This document shows positions 1 through 5,834 of a DNA stretch of 64,000 bases, one piece after another. How positions within the stretch are numbered: the first letter of the stretch is position 1; each line of letters opens with the position of its first letter. This DNA is from Agrilutibacter niabensis (GTDB lineage Bacteria > Pseudomonadota > Gammaproteobacteria > Xanthomonadales > Xanthomonadaceae). Under the pieces are notes generated by a model, which saw only the letters and a list, made by a program, of their open reading frames with translations, was not told the origin of the DNA and ran no database searches. The DNA lies in the NCBI RefSeq assembly GCF_042657165.1, contig NZ_JBHSNJ010000002.1:1-64000 (forward strand), in the 5' to 3' direction. The translations under genes were made by a program, and so were the position numbers.

Positions 1-27
1 GTTGCACTTACTTTGTTAACCTGCGGC

Positions 28-92
28 GCCTAACAATCCATTCAAGCCGAAGCCGCTTCGCGGCTCGGCTCGGCTTAATTCAGGCACCAGGG
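28..92 (+). repeat. attC site (cassette boundary 1)
   Basis: The inverse core GCCTAAC is at 28-34. It is followed by long imperfect arms (AAGCCGAAGCCGC at 44-56, loop TTCG, then CGGCTCGGCTCGGCTT). The 3' core, expected as GTTRRRY, has decayed to ACCAGGG at 86-92. The extra CGGCT copy in the right arm is unusual. Confidence 0.8.
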
Positions 93-106
93 CTCAATGG
101 TGATTC

Positions 107-469
107 ATGACTGCATTTCTACTTCTCGCATTTCAGTTGGCCACGTCACCGGCGTCATATGATCAAGCAAAGGCGCTGGCTGACTCGTTTGAGGCATCTC
201 TCAGCCCATCTGCGAAGGCGGCCTTGACCAAGACCCAAGGCGATGCCTTGGAGGCCGCGTTCGCGAAATGCGGGAGTCTTGCCGAGTCGCCCATAAGGCC
301 TTTCACTGTCGTAGCGCATGTCAGTGAAATTGGCACTACTGATCAAACCTGGCTCGATGGCAACTCTGACCTCGCACGCTGTGTCCAGCGCCGCCTGTCC
401 ACGGTCACCTTTCCCGCTAACGGCGGCCGCTCCTTCTACACGTCATATGAGTTCAGCTTTGAGCCCTGA
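107..469 (+). CDS. cassette-borne secreted hypothetical protein (120 aa)
   Basis: The function is not known. The protein starts with a short hydrophobic stretch (residues 2-13) that could act as a signal peptide, which suggests export. The C-terminal part has the shape 'CVQRRLSTVTFPANGG...F.F'. This resembles the small TonB/AgmX-type C-terminal modules of Gram-negative envelope proteins, where a Cys lies before an L..(T/V)FP motif; that similarity is by eye only. ATG 107 is used; an ATG at 97 is out of frame. The gene fills one integron cassette, with its stop codon lying inside the next attC site, which is typical of cassette genes. Confidence 0.7.
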   Translation: MTAFLLLAFQLATSPASYDQAKALADSFEASLSPSAKAALTKTQGDALEAAFAKCGSLAESPIRPFTVVAHVSEIGTTDQTWLDGNSDLARCVQRRLSTVTFPANGGRSFYTSYEFSFEP

Positions 470-523
470 CAGTTCATTCAAGCCGAAGCCGCTTGATGGC
501 TCGGCCTAATTCAGGCATTGGGC
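465..523 (+). repeat. attC site (cassette boundary 2)
   Basis: The site overlaps the stop codon of the preceding gene. The left core is degenerate (CCTGACA). The arms read TTCAAGCCGAAGCCGC and GGCTCGGCCTAATTCAGGC around a TTGAT loop. The right core ATTGGGC at 517-523 differs from the GTTRRRY consensus at its first base. Confidence 0.8.
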
Positions 524-529
524 CTACCG

Positions 530-841
530 ATGGATTACCAACTTGTTATCAAATTGTGGCGAAAGTCGCTGGGAGACGAAACCTTCCTGGCAACGATTGA
601 GAGCGAACTGAAGGGGGCTCTCGGCGCCACCGCGGAAGTAGACGGGTTCGACCTCAGCCCCAAGGAGATCAACTTGTTCGTGCTAACGGATGACCCCCGA
701 CACTCCTTTCGGCGCGTAAAGGACGTTCTAGAGAGAAATGGCGTCCTGCACGGCGTTTCAGCCGCTTTTCGCTTGGTCGGCGGCGCACACTTCACATCCG
801 TTTGGCCGGCGCGGGCCACTCGCAAGTTCACACTCCCCTAG
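530..841 (+). CDS. cassette-borne hypothetical protein (103 aa)
   Basis: This is a soluble protein with no recognisable signal peptide or membrane segment, and its family is not recognised. It has an alternating alpha/beta look: 'MDYQLVIKLWRKSL' at the start, a 'FDLSPKEINLFVLTDDP' strand-rich middle, then 'HSFRRVKDVLER'. This pattern is seen in small immunity-like or DUF-type proteins. I chose ATG 530 over an in-frame TTG at 518, because the TTG lies inside the attC core. The gene occupies the second visible cassette and ends two bases before the next attC region. Confidence 0.7.
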   Translation: MDYQLVIKLWRKSLGDETFLATIESELKGALGATAEVDGFDLSPKEINLFVLTDDPRHSFRRVKDVLERNGVLHGVSAAFRLVGGAHFTSVWPARATRKFTLP

Positions 842-851
842 TGCAGGGCAC

Positions 852-911
852 GCCCATCAGTTCATGCAGGCTGAAGCCGGTTCGCGGCTTGGCTTGACTC
901 AGGCGTTGGAC
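852..911 (+). repeat. attC site (cassette boundary 3)
   Basis: The left core is GCCCATC. The arms CAGGCTGAAGCCGG and CGGCTTGGCTTGACTCAGGC surround a TTCG loop. The right core GTTGGAC at 905-911 matches GTTRRRY exactly, which makes this the best-preserved recombination core in the array. Confidence 0.85.
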
Positions 912-960
912 GCCGCATGCGCATACCACCGCGACCGAAGTCAACCAGGCAAAGAGAGGA

Positions 961-1333
961 ATGATCATGCAACTTGGAAACTTCTGCGTCAGCCTGGCCG
1001 TGAAAGATATTGGACTATCACGCGCTTTCTACGAAAAGCTTGGCTTCACCGTGTGGGGTGGAGTACAGGAGCAGAACTGGTTGATCCTGACGGAAGCACA
1101 GTCATCGGTCTGTTTCAGGGAATGTTTGAACACAATATTCTGACTTTGAATCCGGGCTGGGACAGCGACGCACAGCGCCTGCCCGAGTTCACCGATTTCG
1201 CGATCTGCAGCGCTGCCTCAAGACACAAGGTGTGCGACTGCTCAGCGAAGCCGACGAAACCACCTCTGGACCTGCGAGCTTCATGGTGCAGGACCCGGAC
1301 GGCAATCAAATTCTGGTGGACCAGCATGTCTGA
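961..1333 (+). pseudogene. frameshifted VOC (glyoxalase/bleomycin-resistance fold) cassette gene
   Basis: The reading frame opens at ATG 961 as 'MIMQLGNFCVSLAVKDI', then '..SRAFYEKLGFTVWGG..NWLIL', a classic N-terminal half of a VOC-family dioxygenase/resistance protein. The continuation is in a different frame from about 1092 ('GSTVIGLFQGMFEHNIL', '..LNPGWD'). The C-terminal part is in a third frame from about 1200 ('EADETTSGPASFMVQDPDGN', '..QILVDQHV', stop at 1331-1333). All three parts of a full-length family member (about 124 aa) are present, so two small indels inactivated an otherwise recent gene. It sits in an integron cassette, where VOC genes are common. Sequencing error is the alternative, but two independent shifts in 110 bases make decay more likely. 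Confidence 0.8.
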
Positions 1334-1552
1334 GCCACCCTGCCGGCCTTGGACTTTGGCGCCTGGCAATTCATTGCCATTGCCAGCCTGACCCGCTCGC
1401 CCGACCGCCTTCCTCTTCCACGAGCAGACGACGCAAAGCCTGAGAAGCACGGCATCTGCCTGGATACGTTCGTTCCTGGCCGAAAGGCGATGGATTGCGA
1501 GTGCTACTTGGAGGCAACCATTCCTCTTCGCTGGCTCTGGCGCTAGAGTGCC

Positions 1553-1614
1553 GCCTGACAGCTTCGTTCCCAGCCGAAGTCGCCTGGCGGCTCGGGCTAA
1601 CTCAGGCGGTGAGC
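1553..1614 (+). repeat. attC site (cassette boundary 4)
   Basis: The left core is GCCTGAC. The arms CAGCCGAAGTCGCC and GGCGGCTCGGGCTAACTCAGGC follow, with right core GGTGAGC at 1608-1614 (one mismatch to GTTRRRY). Between the VOC pseudogene and this site, 1334-1552 contains no gene. It does hold a decayed look-alike (around 1468-1496, GTTCGTTCCTGGCCGAA), suggesting that a cassette was lost here. Confidence 0.75.
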
Positions 1615-1618
1615 CCCA

Positions 1619-1903
1619 ATGGAAAGACGTGCTCGCTGGTATGTGCTGCTAGCCGCCGTTGGCAGCGTCGTCATTGCCTGCGCCACCTTGCTCCAGTACA
1701 TCCATGCTCACCGTACCGGACAGCCCGCCGGCTACGTGCCCCTTGCTCTTGGGGCTCTGGCAGCCGGCCTGCTGGTTGCCATGTGCAGCCGCCTCGCCGC
1801 GCCGAGGTCCACCACCATCATCATCGCGGTCATCGGCGCAGTTGCGTCCCTGACGTTCGCGGCCATTCTTGTGGTTACGCTCATCTGGGGTTTCGTCAGC
1901 TAG
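1619..1903 (+). CDS. cassette-borne small integral membrane protein (94 aa)
   Basis: The protein is almost entirely hydrophobic, with three likely transmembrane helices (residues about 6-26, 39-58 and 66-92) joined by short loops. A basic N-terminus (MERRARW) suggests an N-in orientation. No family is recognised. The gene starts five bases after the preceding attC core, as expected for a cassette gene that relies on upstream transcription or very short leader signals. Small multi-helix membrane proteins are frequent in integron cassettes, and their roles are mostly unknown. Confidence 0.7.
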   Translation: MERRARWYVLLAAVGSVVIACATLLQYIHAHRTGQPAGYVPLALGALAAGLLVAMCSRLAAPRSTTIIIAVIGAVASLTFAAILVVTLIWGFVS

Positions 1904-1917
1904 GTTCCGCGCGGACT

Positions 1918-1972
1918 GGGCCCATAGATTCAGGCTGAAGCCGCTGAATGCCCGGCCTGGTGCAGTCGCCAA
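1918..1972 (+). repeat. degenerate attC-like site (cassette boundary 5)
   Basis: ATTCAGGCTGAAGCCGC matches the left arm of the other sites, and a CCGGCCTGG right arm follows. Neither core heptamer is intact. It lies exactly where an attC is expected between two cassette genes, so I read it as a decayed site. Confidence 0.5.
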
Positions 1973-2006
1973 CCCTGACAAGTAGCTCCAACGGCAAAGG
2001 AAGATC

Positions 2007-2453
2007 ATGGAATTCCTTGTCCTCTTTTTCGCAGCGACGACATTGGCGGCTGGATCGGAGCCAACAAGCCCGCCATTGTCTTGCGTCCCTTCCAACTCGT
2101 GCGGCTGCGCGATCCTGGTCTCTGGCGACCGCTGTCCCGATGGCGGGGCGCACCTGTTCCACGAGCTTGCGGACGGTTCTCCGCTGCAATTCAATCTCGG
2201 CCAGGGTCCGGCCACTGCCGACTCGACTGAAGTCCGGACCAACACCTTCACCCCCGGGCCGGGAGACTCGTGGACCGAAACCTATCGCCATGGCGAGGGC
2301 ACCATCGAGATTCGCTACGCACCAGGCGCCAACACGTGCGCCAAGCTGGCACAGGGCGAACAATGTGAGTACTTTGACGTAAGCGTTCGGGTGCTGCTCC
2401 CAGGTCCCGATGGCACACGTAGCTACTCCGGCACGGGTACATGCGGCTGCTAG
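2007..2453 (+). CDS. cassette-borne cysteine-rich secreted protein (148 aa)
   Basis: An N-terminal hydrophobic stretch ends in 'TTLAAGSEP', a plausible signal peptidase site near residue 15. The mature part holds several cysteines: 'LSCVPSNSCGCAILVSGDRC' near the start, two in the middle and 'GTGTCGC' at the end, suggesting a disulfide-bonded periplasmic or extracellular protein. The middle is glycine/threonine rich with beta-strand character. No family is recognised. A good ribosome binding site (AAGGAAG, 1997-2003) precedes ATG 2007, so this cassette carries its own translation signal. Confidence 0.72.
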   Translation: MEFLVLFFAATTLAAGSEPTSPPLSCVPSNSCGCAILVSGDRCPDGGAHLFHELADGSPLQFNLGQGPATADSTEVRTNTFTPGPGDSWTETYRHGEGTIEIRYAPGANTCAKLAQGEQCEYFDVSVRVLLPGPDGTRSYSGTGTCGC

Positions 2454-2458
2454 TGGCA

Positions 2459-2517
2459 CGTGACAATTCATTCAAGCCGGGACCGCTTCGCGGCGAGGCT
2501 TCGACCAGGCGCTAGAT
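2459..2517 (+). repeat. attC site (cassette boundary 6)
   Basis: The left core is CGTGACA. The arms are TTCAAGCCGGGACCGC and CGGCGAGGCTTCGACCAGGC around TTCG. The right core GCTAGAT at 2511-2517 has one mismatch to GTTRRRY. The next gene starts three bases later. Confidence 0.78.
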
Positions 2518-2520
2518 CGC

Positions 2521-2880
2521 ATGAGCAGATTCCCCGCCCTGCTAATTGCCCTCCTGATTGGTGTCAGCACTTCCAGCTGCGGTGAGAAGTGCCGCAATGA
2601 ACCGGTTGCGGCCATTCCGTCGCCATCCGGGAAAGCCAAGGCAGTCGTATTCCATCGAAACTGCGGCGCGTCCACGGCGCCCAACACGCAGGTCGCCGTG
2701 ATCCCGGCTTACGGCACCTTGGCCAACATCCCGGGCAATGCATTGGTCCTGGGCGGCGACGTCCCGCTCAAGGTTCAATGGACCTCGGATTCGTCACTTT
2801 CGATCTCCGGGCTGGGCACGGCGCAGGTGTTCAAGCAGAAAGCGTCGGTGGCCGGCGTGTCCATTGCTTATGCCAAATGA
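2521..2880 (+). CDS. cassette-borne lipoprotein (119 aa)
   Basis: The sequence begins 'MSRFPALLIALLIGVSTSSC', a lipoprotein signal peptide with the lipobox ending in Cys20, so the mature protein should be lipid-anchored in the periplasm. The mature part carries 'EKCRNEP' and 'FHRNCG', a likely disulfide pair. It then has a beta-rich region ending 'LKVQWTSDSSLSISG', which resembles small DUF5412-type lipoproteins; that assignment is tentative. This is the last cassette: no convincing complete attC follows it, and 2881-2959 holds no recognisable gene. Confidence 0.72.
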   Translation: MSRFPALLIALLIGVSTSSCGEKCRNEPVAAIPSPSGKAKAVVFHRNCGASTAPNTQVAVIPAYGTLANIPGNALVLGGDVPLKVQWTSDSSLSISGLGTAQVFKQKASVAGVSIAYAK

Positions 2881-2959
2881 ACCCCGCGCAGCGGCCGTAG
2901 GTCGCGCGGACCGCGGCCCCCTGCCCCCAACCTCAGACGTCCAACGCCAGCCCCGGCCT

Positions 2960-3341
2960 CGCGCGTAGAGCGGCTGCACGACCTCCTCCCGCGCGTGGCG
3001 ATGTCGATTGGCTCGTTCAGCTTCGTTCTGCGCGATCGATGCCGCATCCAGCAGCATGACCGGCATCAGCTCGGCCGTGGCTTGCTGGGCATGGATCGGC
3101 CCATCGAAGCCGCGCTTGACCAGCAAGGGCACCCGGCCGATGTGAGCGATGTGGGCATGGCTGATGACCAGCGCGTCCAGACGCGAGGCGTCGAACGGAA
3201 ATGGATCGCTGTTGCGGCGTTCGGCCTCGGGACTGCCCTGGATCATCCCGCAGTCGAGCATAGGATGCGCCGGCCCGCCGCTTCGACTTCGTGCAGCGAG
3301 CCGGTGACCTCGCCCGCAGCTCCGTGGAAATGTATGCGCAT
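2960..3341 (-). pseudogene. remnant of a beta-CASP/MBL-fold RNA metallohydrolase gene
   Basis: ATG at 3341 opens 'MRIHFHGAAGEVTGSLHEVE', the N-terminus of prokaryotic MBL-fold exonuclease/RNA hydrolases. A two-base insertion (around 3260-3261) then shifts the frame. The correct frame resumes as 'LDCGMIQGSPEAERRN' and continues through '..DALVISHAHIAHIGRVPLLV' to 'EEVVQPLY'. In the zinc motif HxHxDH the Asp is Ala (HAHIAH). All downstream domains (several hundred residues in the intact family) are absent, because the sequence ends at the integron array. The gene was therefore cut, shifted and mutated, and only about the first quarter is left. Confidence 0.82.
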
Positions 3342-3538
3342 GGACTGCTCCCAGGGCCGTACCGGGGCGGATGGCCCGGGCACTACACCACCGCCGAGGC
3401 CCGCATTCCAGCCCGGAAGCGCGGAAATGGCCCGGTCCCTGACTTTCGACACCCTCCCCGGACGGGGAAGCTGGCTAATGTCGGCGTTTCGCCCCGTCCC
3501 GGGGCCAATCCCCGTGCTGGCCTGGAGTCCGTTTGAAC

Positions 3539-5641
3539 ATGAATGCCGTGAAGAAACCGCAAGTCCTGCTGTTGTCCCTCGCCGTCGCCGCCGCTCTGGC
3601 CGGTTGCGCCAAGAAGGAAGAAGCCGCCAAGGCCGACGCCGTCGCGACTCCGGCCGATACGGCGCTCACGCTCGACGAAAGCAAGCTGCCGCCGGTGAAC
3701 CGGTTCGCCGTCGGCGACCTCGACGTCAGCAAGGACGCGTGCACCGACTTCGGCGGTTACGTCAACGGCAAGTGGCTGGCCGCCAACCCGATCCCGGGCG
3801 ATCGCACCTCGTGGGGCGCGTTCGAAATGCTCAACGAGCGTTCGATCGCGGTGCAGCGCCAGCTCGCCGAACAGGCCGCCGCCAACGCCAAGGCCGCGGG
3901 CGTGGAGAAGATCGTCGGCGACTTCTTTGCCACCGGCATGGACGCGGAAAAGATCAACGCCCAGGGCGTCGCCCCGTTGAAGCCGCAGCTCGACGCGATC
4001 GCTGCGCTCGACAGCAAGGACAAGATCGTCGACTACCTGCGCACCAGCGCGGCCAAGGGCGAAAACGTGCTGTTCGGCTTCGGCCCGGAAGCCGACTTCA
4101 AGGATTCCAAGAACAACATCGCCTACACCTCGCAGGGCGGCCTGGGCCTGCCCGACAAGCCCTATTACTTCGACGCCGACAAGAAGGACAAGCTCGCCGC
4201 CTACGAGCAGCACGTCGCCAAGGTGCTGGAGCTGAGCGGCGTTCCGGCTGCCGACGCCGCCAAGCAGGCCAAGGACGTGGTCGCGTTCGAGACCCGCCTG
4301 GCCAAGGCCTCGACGGACAAGAAAACGCTGCAGCGCGATGTCTCGCTGTACTACAACCCGATCAGCCCGGCCGATGCCGACAAGCTGACCCCGAACTTCT
4401 CGTGGACCAAGTTCATCGAGTCGCAGGGTGTCGCGGTGCCGAAGATGTTCTCGCTGGCGATGCCCGACTTCCACAAGGAAGTCAGCAAGATGCTCGACGA
4501 GGTGCCGGCGACGCAGTGGCAGTCGTACCTGCGCTTCCACACCATCGACCAGGCCTCGCCGTTCCTGTCGGACGCGTTCGTGGAAGAGAACTTCAACTTC
4601 TACAACAAGACCATGCGCGGCCAGAAGGAGCTGAAGGAACGCGGCAAGCGCGTGCTGGCGACGATCGAGCAGCAGGCCGGCGAAGCGCTGGGCCAGATGT
4701 ACGTCAAGGTCGCCTTCCCGCCGGAGTCGAAGGCACGCATGCAGGAACTCGTGAAGAACATGTCCGAGTCGCTGAAGGGACGCATCCAGAACCTGGCGTG
4801 GATGAGCGACGACACCAAGGCCAAGGCCATGGAGAAGTGGGCCGCCTTCACCCCGAAGATCGGCTACCCGGACAAGTGGCGTGAGTGGAACGGCCTGGAA
4901 ACCAGCCGCGACAGCTACCTCGGCAACGTGCTGGCCGCCAACGAGTTCAACTACAAGTGGATGATGGGCAAGATCGGCAAGCCGGTCGACCGCACCGAAT
5001 GGGGCATGCCGCCGCAGATGGTGAACGCCTACTACAACCCGCTGCAGAACGAGATCGTGTTCCCGGCCGCCATCCTGCAGCCGCCGTTCTTCGATCCCAA
5101 CGCCGACGACGCCACCAACTACGGCGGCATCGGTGCGGTGATCGGCCACGAGATGACCCACGGTTACGACGACCAAGGCAGCCGCTTCGGGCCCGCCGGC
5201 AACTTCGAGGTGTGGTGGACCGACGCCGACGCCAAGAGCTTCACCGGCCGCACCGACAAGCTGGTGCAGCAGTTCAACGGCTACGAGGCCGCGCCGGGCA
5301 TGAAGGTCAAGGGCGACCTGACCCTGGGCGAGAACATCGCCGACCTGGGCGGCCTGGCCACGGCCTACGACGCGATGAAGAAGGCCACCGAGGGCAAGCC
5401 GGATCCCAAGACCGACGGCCTGACTCGCGACCAGCGCTTCTTCCTCAACTGGGGCACGGTGTGGCGCCGCAACTTCACCCCGGACGAACTGAAGCTGCGC
5501 GTCAACACCGACGAGCACGCACCGGCCAACTTCCGCGCGGTCGGTGCACCGTCGAACCTGCCGGCCTTCGCCGCGGCGTTCTCGTGCAAGCCGGGCCAGC
5601 CGATGGTGCGTGAAGGCGACCAGCAGGTGGTCATCTGGTGA
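3539..5641 (+). CDS. M13 family (neprilysin/PepO-like) zinc metallopeptidase lipoprotein
   Basis: This is a secreted endopeptidase of the neprilysin/PepO family (700 aa). The N-terminus is a lipoprotein signal with lipobox LAGC (Cys23), followed by a charged linker, so it is probably anchored in the periplasmic face of the outer membrane. The catalytic core is intact: the zinc motif HExxH is His537-Glu-Met-Thr-His541, and the third ligand motif GENIADLGG has Glu598 and Asp602. The substrate-binding 'NAYYNP' stretch precedes them. ATG 3539 is chosen, with GGAG 11 bases upstream; an in-frame TTG at 3533 is an alternative. An apparent dead paralogue follows directly downstream. It probably degrades peptides in the periplasm. 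Confidence 0.95.
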   Translation: MNAVKKPQVLLLSLAVAAALAGCAKKEEAAKADAVATPADTALTLDESKLPPVNRFAVGDLDVSKDACTDFGGYVNGKWLAANPIPGDRTSWGAFEMLNERSIAVQRQLAEQAAANAKAAGVEKIVGDFFATGMDAEKINAQGVAPLKPQLDAIAALDSKDKIVDYLRTSAAKGENVLFGFGPEADFKDSKNNIAYTSQGGLGLPDKPYYFDADKKDKLAAYEQHVAKVLELSGVPAADAAKQAKDVVAFETRLAKASTDKKTLQRDVSLYYNPISPADADKLTPNFSWTKFIESQGVAVPKMFSLAMPDFHKEVSKMLDEVPATQWQSYLRFHTIDQASPFLSDAFVEENFNFYNKTMRGQKELKERGKRVLATIEQQAGEALGQMYVKVAFPPESKARMQELVKNMSESLKGRIQNLAWMSDDTKAKAMEKWAAFTPKIGYPDKWREWNGLETSRDSYLGNVLAANEFNYKWMMGKIGKPVDRTEWGMPPQMVNAYYNPLQNEIVFPAAILQPPFFDPNADDATNYGGIGAVIGHEMTHGYDDQGSRFGPAGNFEVWWTDADAKSFTGRTDKLVQQFNGYEAAPGMKVKGDLTLGENIADLGGLATAYDAMKKATEGKPDPKTDGLTRDQRFFLNWGTVWRRNFTPDELKLRVNTDEHAPANFRAVGAPSNLPAFAAAFSCKPGQPMVREGDQQVVIW

Positions 5642-5698
5642 TCAGCTGATCCATCAGTGATCGCGTAAGGATTGGCCGCCCCTACGGGCGGCTGAGCC

Positions 5699-5737
5699 AG
5701 AAGGCCCGGTACCTCGTCGTCCGGGCCTTCTTTTTTG
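5699..5737 (+). terminator. intrinsic terminator after the first M13 peptidase
   Basis: The stem AGAAGGCCCGG / CCGGGCCTTCT has an 11-base loop and runs into TTTTTTG. A second hairpin without a T-run, GCCGCCC-CTAC-GGGCGGC, lies just before it (5675-5692). Confidence 0.85.
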
Positions 5738-5834
5738 TGCGCTGCAAGAAGGGGGATTTCGCCGCCCCGCGAGTGTGCATGGCGTTCGCGGGGCCCTTGT
5801 TACACTCGGGCGCCCCGTGAACCTGGACCCTGCG

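Larger units (their letters stand above)
1..2880 (+). mobile_element. distal part of a chromosomal integron gene-cassette array
   Basis: Six short same-strand genes are each followed by an imperfect palindrome. The palindromes share the pattern TTCA(T/A)TCAAGCCGAAGCCGC, a short loop, then GGCTCGGCTTAATTCAGGC and a G(T/C)TRRRY-like core. This is the organisation of attC-separated cassettes, and the sites resemble those of Xanthomonas chromosomal integrons. All genes point the same way, so the attI site and the integrase gene (if still present) should lie before base 1; neither is in the window. The array ends at or just after 2880, against a decayed chromosomal gene. Base composition is more mixed than in the flanking chromosome. 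It could also be a cluster of attC sites that has lost its integrase. Confidence 0.85.

Noticed and set aside
2931..2960. Possible seventh attC site after the last cassette (CCTCAGACGTCCAACGC)
   Set aside because: GTCCAAC at 2939-2945 could be a left core and CTCAGACG resembles a right-arm end, but there are no matching palindromic arms, so I do not call a site.
3383..5518. 711-codon open frame antisense to the first M13 peptidase gene
   Set aside because: GC-rich codon bias on the plus strand leaves the antisense frame open. The translation is Val/Leu/Arg/His-rich with no domain, and the opposite strand has a complete peptidase.
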